A DNA stretch of 16,690 nucleotides from contig SXIE01000192.1 in the NCBI GenBank assembly GCA_005772945.1, positions 1 to 16,690 of the forward strand. Direction: 5' to 3'. The DNA is from Pseudomonadota bacterium. Lineage in GTDB: Bacteria > Myxococcota > UBA9042 > PHBI01. Under the pieces are notes generated by a model. That model saw only the letters and a program-made list of their open reading frames with translations, searched no databases and had not been told where the DNA came from. The position numbers and the translations under genes were made by a program. This document shows, piece by piece, positions 1-8,755 of the stretch (within the stretch, counting starts at the first letter, position 1; the number at the start of each line of letters is the position of its first letter).

Positions 1-148
1 AAGTCGCCGTCTCGCGGTCGTCGAGGCCGCGAAAATAGACGGCCATCGCCAGCGCGGCCATCTGCTCGTCGGGCAGCGTGCCGGCGCTGTAGGCGGCGAT
101 CATGGCGCGAATGTCGGCGTCGGCCAGCGCGCCGCCGTCCCGCAGCTC
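1..148 (-). pseudogene. deoA: Inverted N-terminal fragment of thymidine phosphorylase
   Basis: Read on the minus strand from about 145 down to 2, this stretch encodes LRDGGALADADIR, then MIAAY, then LPDEQMAALAMAVYFRGLDD and RETAT. This is the classic N-terminal helical domain of thymidine/pyrimidine-nucleoside phosphorylases (family pattern KRDGxxLsdxeIr...pdyQmaAlaMaiyfrGm...ET). The reading frame runs off the left edge at about family residue 50. The rest of the gene, from about family residue 110 onward, is on the opposite strand starting near 149. The roughly 60 residues between, including the phosphate-binding KHSTGGVGD loop, are not in the window. The codon register is the same on both strands across the junction, and the plus frame is open all the way to the left edge, so an automatic caller may extend the plus gene through this antisense segment. 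The homology is clear by eye. Whether the rearrangement is biological or an assembly error cannot be decided here. Confidence 0.8.
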
Positions 149-1105
149 GCCGGTCGCGGGCTCGGACACACCGGCGGGACGCTCGACAAGCTCGAGGCGA
201 TCCCCGGCTTTCAGGTCGGCCTCTCCGAGGACGACTTCGAGCGTGTCCTGCGCGAGGTGGGATGCGTCATCGCCGGCGCCACCGCGATGCTTGCACCGGC
301 CGACAAGCGTCTCTACGCCCTGCGCGACGTGACCGCGACGGTGTCGTCGATCCCGCTCATCGTCAGCTCGATCATGTCCAAGAAGCTCGCCGAGGGCCTG
401 GACGCGCTGGTCCTCGACGTCAAGGTCGGGCGCGCCGCCTTCATGCCGACGATCGAGGCCGCCCGCGAGCTCGCGCGCCGCATGATCGCGGTCGGCACGC
501 GCACTGGCGTCCGCACGCAGGCGGTCCTGACGCGCATGGAGGAGCCGCTCGGGCGCATGGTCGGCAACGCCTGCGAGGTCCGCGAGGCGCTCGACGTGCT
601 CGAGGACGCGGGTCCGCCCGACCTCACCGCGCTGACGCTCGTGCTGGCGGGACGCATGATCGCCGCGGGCTTCGACATCGCGCCCGACGAAGGCCTCGCC
701 CGCGCGCGCGCCGAGCTGACCAGCGGACGCGCCCGCGAGGTCTTCGCCAAGATGGTCGCCGCGCAGGGCGGCGATCTCCTCGCCCTGCCCGCCCCCGCAT
801 CGGAGCTGGTCCTACGCGCCCCGCGCGACGCCTACGTCACCGACATCGACGGCCTCGCGATCGCCCTCGCGCTCGTGCGCCTCGGCGCCGGCCGCGACCG
901 CGCCGACGACGTCATCGACCCGCGCGTAGGCCTGCGCATCGAGGCGCCGCGCGGGTCCCAGGTCTGCCCGGGCGCACCGCTCGCGACCCTCTACCTCGGC
1001 GCACGCGCCCCCGATCCCGGGACGCTCGCGGCCCTCACGGCCGCGTTCGCCCTCGGTGACGCACCGGTCCCCCACGCCCCGCTTGTGCTCGAGACGATGG
1101 GCTGA
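149..1105 (+). CDS. deoA: Thymidine phosphorylase, C-terminal part of a rearranged gene
   Basis: This encodes the alpha/beta and C-terminal domains of a thymidine phosphorylase (nucleoside phosphorylase family 2), which cleaves thymidine plus phosphate to thymine and 2-deoxyribose-1-phosphate in the cytosolic salvage pathway. Visible motifs in order are GRGLGHTGGTLDKLE (from about 152), LAPADKRLYALRDVTATV (from about 292), and SSIMSKKLAEGLDALVLDVK followed by VGRAAFMPT. These include the Arg of LRDVTATV, the Ser of SSIM and the Lys of SKKLAEG, which correspond to substrate-binding residues R171, S186 and K190 of E. coli DeoA. The C-terminal domain runs to a TGA at 1103-1105. The first ~110 residues are not joined in sense orientation: their beginning lies inverted at 1-148. 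A GTG at 257 could start a product, but it would lack the N-terminal domain and phosphate loop. If the assembly is right, the gene is probably non-functional. The family identification itself is secure. Confidence 0.88.
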   Translation, partial: AGRGLGHTGGTLDKLEAIPGFQVGLSEDDFERVLREVGCVIAGATAMLAPADKRLYALRDVTATVSSIPLIVSSIMSKKLAEGLDALVLDVKVGRAAFMPTIEAARELARRMIAVGTRTGVRTQAVLTRMEEPLGRMVGNACEVREALDVLEDAGPPDLTALTLVLAGRMIAAGFDIAPDEGLARARAELTSGRAREVFAKMVAAQGGDLLALPAPASELVLRAPRDAYVTDIDGLAIALALVRLGAGRDRADDVIDPRVGLRIEAPRGSQVCPGAPLATLYLGARAPDPGTLAALTAAFALGDAPVPHAPLVLETMG

Positions 1106-1128
1106 CGCTACGGTCCACGCGCGTCAGC
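1101..1128. terminator. Hairpin between convergent genes, both stop codons in its arms
   Basis: GCTGACGC (1101-1108) and GCGTCAGC (1121-1128) form a perfect 8-bp inverted repeat around a 12-nt loop. The left arm holds the TGA of the phosphorylase gene (1103-1105), and the right arm holds the complement of the CBS gene's TGA (1124-1126). There is no T-tract on either side, so it is at best a bidirectional hairpin terminator of the GC-rich kind. The inverted repeat is seen directly; the role is inferred. Confidence 0.4.
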
Positions 1129-1567
1129 GCGGGTAGCTCCCGACGATGTAGTGCGTGAGCTCCTCGGTCTGCGCTTGGGCACCGCGCGAGATCTGATTGA
1201 CGCAGTCGCCGATGGACACCAGCCCGACGAGCTTGCCGGCGCGCATCACCGGCAGGTGTCGGCAGCGATGGATCGTCATCAGCGCCATCGCCTCGTCGAT
1301 CGTGTTGTCGACCGACACCGAGACGAGGTGACGCGTCATGACCTCCTCGACGCGCGTCTCCCACGCGTTGCGCCCCTCGAGCGCCACGCGCCGCACCACG
1401 TCGCGCTCGGTGAAGATGCCGCAGACGACGCCATCGGCGATGACCAGCACGGAGCCGACATTCGCGGTCGTCAGCCTGCGAAGCGCGTCGTAGACGGAGG
1501 CGCCGCGCTCGATCGAGATGACCTTCGTTCCTTTGCTACGGACGATATCGCCGATTCGGATTTCCAC
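1124..1567 (-). CDS. Two-CBS-domain protein
   Basis: A 147-residue stand-alone CBS-pair (Bateman module) protein. The first CBS domain covers about residues 7-62 and carries VGSVLVIADG and GIFTERDVV. The second covers about 75-128 and carries HLPVMRAGKLVGLVSIGDCV. Such soluble pairs usually bind adenosyl ligands (AMP, ATP, SAM) and sense energy state; no effector domain is attached, so partner and ligand are unknown. I chose the GTG at 1567 because AGGAG lies 7 nt upstream. An ATG at 1612 in the same frame has no such site and would add 15 residues unlike the family. The gene is convergent with the phosphorylase gene and lies downstream of the M50 gene on the same strand, separated by 193 bp. 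The family call is confident; the physiological role is unknown. Confidence 0.9.
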   Translation of the reverse strand: MEIRIGDIVRSKGTKVISIERGASVYDALRRLTTANVGSVLVIADGVVCGIFTERDVVRRVALEGRNAWETRVEEVMTRHLVSVSVDNTIDEAMALMTIHRCRHLPVMRAGKLVGLVSIGDCVNQISRGAQAQTEELTHYIVGSYPR

Positions 1568-1669
1568 GGGGGCTCTCCTGACTGGGGGGAATACGGCGCA
1601 CGCAACGGCCATGGCGAAGCCCCTCGCCTGGAGGCCAGGCGGCGGGTCGAAAGCGAAACATGCGTCGGG

Positions 1670-1682
1670 TACCTTGAAGGTA
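1670..1682. promoter_or_regulatory. Short palindrome upstream of the CBS gene, possible operator
   Basis: TACCTT-G-AAGGTA is a perfect 6-bp dyad around one base, in the 193-bp gap upstream of the minus-strand CBS gene and about 100 nt from its start. A second small hairpin, GCCTGG-AGG-CCAGGC, lies at 1626-1640 in the same gap. The dyad is more AT-rich than its surroundings, as operators in GC-rich genomes often are. I cannot match it to a named regulator and see no clear promoter boxes beside it. Confidence 0.25.
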
Positions 1683-1760
1683 ACCGAACGGCGGGTGGAG
1701 CGGGTCGGATTTCGCCCATACGCGCCTCGGAGCCTTGTCCGAAGCGCCCGCGCGCTGCTG

Positions 1761-2393
1761 TCAGCGCCGCTGGCGGGCCCGCTCGTTGTGGGAGCGCGCG
1801 ATGCCCTCGAGCTCGGCCTCGACCTCGGCGCGGACGCGCGCTTCGTCCTCGGGTGCGACCGTCAGCTCGTCGACGTGAACGTGCGTCGTGGTCTCGCGAT
1901 AGAGCCCGTGCCCGGGTCGCAGCGCCAAGACGCGCCACGCGCGCTCGCCATCGAAGCTCGGTAGCGGCAGGAGGTGCACCGCGATCACGATCAGGTTCGC
2001 GTCTGTCAGCACATAGACGAGATCCGCCGACCACATGTCGACCGGGTCACCGAAGGCGACGAGCCCCACCCGCGCCGCGACGTAGGCCGCAAGCTGCGCG
2101 AGGACACCGCCCCAGGCGATCGCGGTCTCCGTGATGGGCCCCGCGTCCCCGCGCCAGCGCGTTTCGCCTCCGACCCCCTGCAGATCGACCGCCGCGACCC
2201 GCAGACCGTGGCGCCGGACCATGGCCGCATGCCCGGCCTGATGGAGGAGGATCAGCAGGAACGCGAACAGCCAACGCCACGGCGCGAGCTCGAGCCCGCT
2301 CATGAGCGCAATCCCGATCGGCAACGACACGTGCCAGCGGACCGGCGCCCCGCGCCAGCGTCCGAGCTGCACATAGCCGAACGTGAACATCAT
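1761..2393 (-). CDS. M50/site-2-protease-like membrane protein with HQAGH in place of HExxH
   Basis: A 210-residue membrane protein with the layout of a minimal M50 (site-2 protease/SpoIVFB-like) metalloprotease. A hydrophobic stretch at about residues 42-51 leads into LLHQAGHAAMVRRHG, the position of the zinc-binding HExxH helix (H51, H55). Further membrane segments lie at about 88-112 and 125-145. NLIVIAVHLLPLPSFDGERA (N133-A152) is the NPxPxxDG-type motif that supplies the third zinc ligand (D148). The catalytic Glu is replaced by Gln (Q52), while both His and the Asp are kept. The protein may therefore bind metal but not cleave peptides, or act as a pseudoprotease. A charged, Glu-rich tail (about 170-210) is probably soluble. 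The start follows a promoter whose -10 box ends 8 nt before ATG ATG, with no Shine-Dalgarno. Confidence is good for family resemblance and low for activity. Confidence 0.8.
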   Translation of the reverse strand: MMFTFGYVQLGRWRGAPVRWHVSLPIGIALMSGLELAPWRWLFAFLLILLHQAGHAAMVRRHGLRVAAVDLQGVGGETRWRGDAGPITETAIAWGGVLAQLAAYVAARVGLVAFGDPVDMWSADLVYVLTDANLIVIAVHLLPLPSFDGERAWRVLALRPGHGLYRETTTHVHVDELTVAPEDEARVRAEVEAELEGIARSHNERARQRR

Positions 2394-2401
2394 ACGCGTT
2401 C

Positions 2402-2430
2402 ACGGTAGCCAGCCCGACGGCTCAGGGCAA
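2402..2430 (-). promoter_or_regulatory. Predicted promoter of the M50-like gene (leaderless)
   Basis: On the minus strand, TTGCCC (2425-2430) and TACCGT (2402-2407) are separated by 17 nt. The -10 box ends 8 nt before the ATG at 2391-2393, so transcription should begin at or 1-2 nt before the start codon. This agrees with the absence of a Shine-Dalgarno upstream of this gene. The -10 matches the TAnCGT form of two other promoters in this window. Confidence 0.45.
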
Positions 2431-2450
2431 CGCCGAGGCTCGTTCGCGAA

Positions 2451-2474
2451 GGCCCGGCCGGGCCCGTCAGGGCC
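2451..2474 (-). terminator. GC hairpin downstream of the cysteine-rich lipoprotein gene
   Basis: A perfect 14-nt self-complementary block (GGCCCGGCCGGGCC, 2451-2464) overlaps a GGCCC-GTCA-GGGCC hairpin (2461-2474). They lie about 30-55 nt beyond the stop of the minus-strand lipoprotein gene and before the promoter of the M50 gene. There is no T-tract, so termination is inferred from position and stem strength only. Confidence 0.3.
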
Positions 2475-2505
2475 GTCGCCGGGCTGCCCGCGACGCCCGA
2501 CCGGC

Positions 2506-3381
2506 TCAATCGGCGAAGAACGCGCGCGCCTTCATCGCCCGGTCCGCGGCAGCGCGCGACCCAGCATCGCCGCCGCCGCCGCCGGCGCCGCTGCCGTCGG
2601 GACCAGCGCCCGTGCCGCCGAGACAGTTGTTATAGAGGAGCGAGCACGGTTGCTGCGCCTGCGCCTGCTGGATGCAGCCGGCGTACTCGGCGTTGGTCTG
2701 CTCCTTCTTGTAACACTGCGCATTGACACACATATTGAGGTCCATGAACGCCGTCGAGTTCGGCTTGCTCGCGGCCGAGAAGCACGTGCGGCCACAGATG
2801 TAGTCGCCCTCGTCGCACGACTGCACGCAGCCTCCGACGGCGGGGCACGGGCCGGTCCCGAACTCGGTGCCGGCGTAGCAGGTCACGTACGCGTCGAGGC
2901 ACTTGGTTCGTTGGCACTCGAAGTACTTCTTGTAGTCCTCGTCGGTCGGCGTCTGCGTCGTCGGCAAGCAGGCGTTGTCCTTGAGGCACTTGAGCAAGCC
3001 GACGAACGCCGCGCCCTCGGCCTGGGTGTCGGCCGAGCTGACGCAGTTGTTCGCGCAGGCTTGCTCGGTGCACCCACCCACGCAGTCCGCAATCCCAGGA
3101 CAGAGGCCCTCGCCAAGGCCCTCGGTCGTTTCGCCGGGCGTCGTCTCGGCCACGCTGGTCTCGCCCGTCGTCGTCTCGGCCACGACCGTTTCGTTCGCGC
3201 TGGTCTCGCCGACGCTGGTCTCGCCGGACGTCGTGACCGCCGTCTCGGAGACCGTGGTCTCGGACGTGGTGCTCGTCTCCGAGGTCGTGGAGTCCGTCGG
3301 GCTCACGCCGCCCGCCTTGTCCTCGCACGCCGCCGCCAAGCCCGAGACACCCAAGACAACCAACGCCAACGCGAGCCGCAT
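2506..3381 (-). CDS. Cysteine-rich lipoprotein with duplicated ten-Cys module and Thr/Ser/Glu linker
   Basis: A 291-residue exported lipoprotein of unknown function. Residues 1-18 form a lipoprotein signal peptide (MRLALALVVLGVSGLAAA) with the lipidation site at C19. Residues ~29-88 are a low-complexity spacer built from T, S, E, V and G with recurring GETSV and ETT units, typical of a surface stalk. Residues 94-168 hold ten cysteines (94, 100, 104, 109, 113, 132, 138, 156, 161, 168). Residues 179-253 hold ten more (179, 185, 189, 197, 200, 218, 223, 236, 246, 253) in nearly the same spacing, starting CPxxxxCVxxC in both halves, so the module is duplicated. A Gly-rich tail follows. The ATG at 3381 is preceded by GGGAGGT at 5-nt spacing and leads straight into the signal peptide; a longer in-frame ORF reaching 3621 overlaps the promoters and the radical SAM gene. 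I do not recognise the ten-Cys domain. Confidence 0.9.
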   Translation of the reverse strand: MRLALALVVLGVSGLAAACEDKAGGVSPTDSTTSETSTTSETTVSETAVTTSGETSVGETSANETVVAETTTGETSVAETTPGETTEGLGEGLCPGIADCVGGCTEQACANNCVSSADTQAEGAAFVGLLKCLKDNACLPTTQTPTDEDYKKYFECQRTKCLDAYVTCYAGTEFGTGPCPAVGGCVQSCDEGDYICGRTCFSAASKPNSTAFMDLNMCVNAQCYKKEQTNAEYAGCIQQAQAQQPCSLLYNNCLGGTGAGPDGSGAGGGGGDAGSRAAADRAMKARAFFAD

Positions 3382-3403
3382 ATGGACCTCCCAATGGCGG
3401 CGA

Positions 3404-3432
3404 ACGCTAGGCGGCACCCCCGCCGCTGTCAA
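3404..3432 (-). promoter_or_regulatory. Predicted promoter of the cysteine-rich lipoprotein gene
   Basis: On the minus strand a perfect -35 box TTGACA (3427-3432) is followed after 17 nt by TAGCGT (3404-3409). The expected start site is near 3397, giving a leader of about 16 nt that contains the GGGAGGT ribosome site at 3387-3393. The spacer contains GCGGC and GCCGC as a small inverted repeat. Confidence 0.6.
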
Positions 3433-3483
3433 GCGCTTCCGCTGGGACCCGGCGTGGGCGGCGCGCGGCCGCGACGCTGTACG

Positions 3484-3512
3484 TTGACTCTCGGTCGCCG
3501 GTCGCGTAGGAG
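3484..3512 (+). promoter_or_regulatory. Predicted promoter of the radical SAM operon
   Basis: TTGACT (3484-3489) is followed after 17 nt by TAGGAG (3507-3512). The -35 is good and the -10 only fair. The implied start near 3519 gives a short leader carrying GAGGAGG (3525-3531), 4 nt before the ATG at 3536. It is divergent from the lipoprotein promoter, and the two -35 boxes are about 50 bp apart. Confidence 0.4.
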
Positions 3513-3535
3513 CCTGGCCCCCTCGAGGAGGCCCC

Positions 3536-6441
<2,906 letters not shown>

Positions 6442-6445
<4 letters not shown>

Positions 6446-7008
6446 CCCCGTCCCGACTTCTTTCTCTCGCCGGCCTCGCGCTGGCCTCGCTGCTAGCGAC
6501 CGGCTGCGGCACGACCGGCGCCGCCGGCACCACCGGCACCACCGACGCACCGGTCGCCGGCTCCGGCGATTTGGCCGCGCCCTTTCGCGCTCAGACGCTC
6601 GATGGCGCGCGCCTCGACCTCGCGCATTACCTCGGTAAGGACGTTGTGCTCGTGTCGTTCTGGGCGACCTACTGCGAGCCATGCAAGTCCGAGATGCCGT
6701 CCCTGCAGCGCTTCCACGAGCGCTTCGCCAAAGACGGGCTGACCATCGTCTCGGTCGCGATGGACGGGCCCGACACGAAGTCGGGCGTCGCGCCCTACAT
6801 TCGCAAGCAGGGCTACACGTTCGCCGTCGTCATCGACGAGGACGGCGCCATCACGCAGACGCTGAACCCGACCGCGACGGCGCCCTATGCGGTGCTCGTC
6901 GGACGCGACGGGCGCGTCAAGAAGCGCATCGCGGGCTTCCAGCCGTCGGAGGCGCCGGCGATCGAGGCCGAGATCGAGGCGCTCGTGAAGCCCGTCAGCA
7001 CGCCGTGA
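6442..7008 (+). CDS. TlpA-family thioredoxin-fold lipoprotein
   Basis: A 188-residue envelope protein. The signal peptide (residues 1-21) ends in LLATG before C22, a lipobox-type site, and a Gly/Thr/Ala spacer (23-40) follows. A TlpA/AhpC-like thioredoxin domain covers ~45-185, with the redox site WATYCEPCKSEMP (C78 and C81). Further along, VSVAMDG precedes the substrate-loop insertion, and the TAPYAVLVGRDG segment carries the likely cis-Pro. Such proteins reduce or oxidise disulfides of exported partners, for example in cytochrome c maturation or the quality control of outer-membrane and Cys-rich proteins. The ATG at 6442 overlaps the radical SAM stop (ATGA) and has GGAGG at 6430-6434, 7 nt upstream; a TTG at 6436 is less likely. 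It overlaps the following barrel gene by GTGA. The divergently transcribed lipoprotein with 21 cysteines is a tempting client, but that is inference. Confidence 0.92.
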
Positions 7009-8684
7009 AAGCGGTTCACATTGTGACGGCGGCCGCGGTTGCTACGCTCGCGGCGGCGCTGTCGCCAAGGGCCAAGGCGGCTCCGGTCACGTTCGAGGTC
7101 ATCGAGAGCTTCTTCGCCGACTGGCACTGGTCGCTCGAGGATCCGCGGCTCGACGAGGCCGATCGCGACCACGTCGTCGATCTCCGCAACCGCCTCAACC
7201 TGCGATTGCGCACCGGCGAGTGGGCTTTCGGCTTGCGCCTCGACGCCGCGCTCTTCGTGGGCCCGCCGAGCAGCCAGTATGCCAGCGACATCCGCCCCGA
7301 GGAGGTCTTCGTCACCTGGAAGAATCCGACCTGGACCCTCACGCTCGGCGACGACTACCTGACGGTCGGGCGCGGCATCGCGCTGTCGCTGCGCAAGTTC
7401 GACGAGATCGGCTTCGCGACGGGCCTGCGCGGCATCCATGCCCAGTGGCGCCCGGTCGACGCGTTCAAGATGCGGATCGGCGCCGGTTTCACGAACACGG
7501 TGAACGTCGATCTGGTCGAGGAAAAGCTGGTCCCCGATCCGAACGATCTCGTCTTGGTCGCGCGCACGGACGTCGAGGTCGCGAGCGGCGTGACGCTCGG
7601 CGCGCACGTCGTGGACATCGAGCGACGCCACTCGGACGCGCGCAGCACCTTGACCGGCGCCCTCTTCGCCGACGGCGACACCGATCCGATCCAGGGCCAC
7701 CGCTACCTCCGCTCGTGGGTCGTGGGCGGGAACGTCGACGTGCAGCGCATCGCCGACGTGCTCGATCTCTACGCCGAGTTCGACTGGCTGAACCACGACG
7801 AGACGCGCACGACGCTGCAAGGCGAAGCCGACTCGGGGACGACGGGAACGGCGCTCTACGCCTCGGCCACGGCCGCTCTCGGAAGTGTGAACGTCCTTCT
7901 CGAAGGCAAGCGCTACGACCACTACAAGCTCGAGTCGACACTCCACCCCGACACCGCCGACCAGCAGGCCATCACGCACGTCTTCCCGTATATGGCGGCG
8001 CCGACCCTCGAGCGCGTCGACCAGCGCGTCGTCAACAACACCGATGTGACCGGCGTTCACGCGCGCGTCGACGTGACGTTGCCGCGTGCCAAGAAGGCCG
8101 ACCCGGAATCCGCGACGACGTCGCGCGCCGGCGCCGCGCACAACGCCCTCTTCGTCTCGGCCGCCTACTTCGCGGACGCGCCGCTCGAGCACGAGTGGAC
8201 GTTCCACACTTACCTCGGCTGGGAGCGGACGACCGCGAGCGGCCAGCGGCTCCAACTCCAGGCGGGGTATCGGCAGGAAGAAGCGCCCCGCGAGGGGCTG
8301 ACGCGCCTGCGCATGTTCCACCTCGATCTGGACTGGGCCAGCGTCCTCGCCCCGGGCGTCGACCTCCAACTCCACTGGAAGAACGAGGTGCGCGCCAAGA
8401 ACGTCGGCGGCGGGCTGCTGGCCGAAGACTACATCGAGGGTGCGTTCTACCTGTCGGTGAACCTGCCGCCGCATTGGTCCTTCACGGCCCAGTGCGACTA
8501 CCTCACGGACGACTCGACCGACCCGCTTTTCCCAGGTGGTTTCGTGCAGTTCCGTTGGAACACCGACAGCTTCGTGCGCGTCTTCGTCGGGCGCTCCAAG
8601 GGCGGCCTCAAGTGCGCGGGCGGCGTGTGTCGCGTCTTTCCGAACTTCGAGGGCGTGAAGCTCGAGTCGACGATTCGCTTCTGA
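7005..8684 (+). CDS. Outer-membrane beta-barrel protein, possibly DUF6029-like
   Basis: A 559-residue predicted outer-membrane protein. Residues 1-26 form a signal peptide (AVATLAAALSPRAKA, then APV). The rest alternates aromatic and polar residues in strand-sized stretches (LNLRLRTGEWAFGLRLDAAL, VFVTWKNPTWTLTLGDDYL, WSFTAQCDYL). The chain ends ...LESTIRF with a C-terminal Phe, the BAM-complex recognition signature. The segment WTLTLGDDYLTVGRGIALSL followed by RKFDEIGFATGLRG recalls barrels annotated as DUF6029, but I am not certain of that family. The substrate is unknown. The start is GTG 7005, overlapping the TlpA stop (GTGA); the frame open further upstream is only a shadow of the TlpA gene. 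No strong ribosome site is seen, so translation probably depends on coupling. Two cysteines near the C-terminus (KCAGGVCR) could form a disulfide, a possible link to the TlpA-like protein. Confidence 0.85.
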   Translation: MKAVHIVTAAAVATLAAALSPRAKAAPVTFEVIESFFADWHWSLEDPRLDEADRDHVVDLRNRLNLRLRTGEWAFGLRLDAALFVGPPSSQYASDIRPEEVFVTWKNPTWTLTLGDDYLTVGRGIALSLRKFDEIGFATGLRGIHAQWRPVDAFKMRIGAGFTNTVNVDLVEEKLVPDPNDLVLVARTDVEVASGVTLGAHVVDIERRHSDARSTLTGALFADGDTDPIQGHRYLRSWVVGGNVDVQRIADVLDLYAEFDWLNHDETRTTLQGEADSGTTGTALYASATAALGSVNVLLEGKRYDHYKLESTLHPDTADQQAITHVFPYMAAPTLERVDQRVVNNTDVTGVHARVDVTLPRAKKADPESATTSRAGAAHNALFVSAAYFADAPLEHEWTFHTYLGWERTTASGQRLQLQAGYRQEEAPREGLTRLRMFHLDLDWASVLAPGVDLQLHWKNEVRAKNVGGGLLAEDYIEGAFYLSVNLPPHWSFTAQCDYLTDDSTDPLFPGGFVQFRWNTDSFVRVFVGRSKGGLKCAGGVCRVFPNFEGVKLESTIRF

Positions 8685-8721
8685 CGCGACCCACGCCGCC
8701 GCCGCCTCGTTCGGGCCCGAC

Positions 8722-8749
8722 TTGACGCCGGGCCCAGGCAGGCTAACGT
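8722..8749 (+). promoter_or_regulatory. Predicted promoter of the NfeD-flotillin operon (leaderless)
   Basis: TTGACG (8722-8727) and TAACGT (8744-8749) are separated by 16 nt. Transcription is expected to start about 7 nt after the -10 box, at 8755-8757, which coincides with the GTG start codon at 8756. The -35 box sits in the 11-nt gap between two GGGCCC blocks (8713-8718 and 8730-8735). These can pair as a hairpin and may terminate the upstream barrel gene or act as an operator. Confidence 0.55.
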
Positions 8750-8755
8750 CCGCGC

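Noticed and set aside
2..256. Extension of the plus-strand phosphorylase frame to the left edge as genuine coding sequence.
   Set aside because: The frame is open, but 1 to ~145 read in plus shows no family similarity. The minus strand there encodes the true N-terminal domain, so only ~149 onward is sense homology.
1568..1612. A longer CBS protein starting at ATG 1612.
   Set aside because: The GTG at 1567 has AGGAG at good spacing and begins with EIRIGDIV, a typical CBS-pair start; the extra residues have no support.
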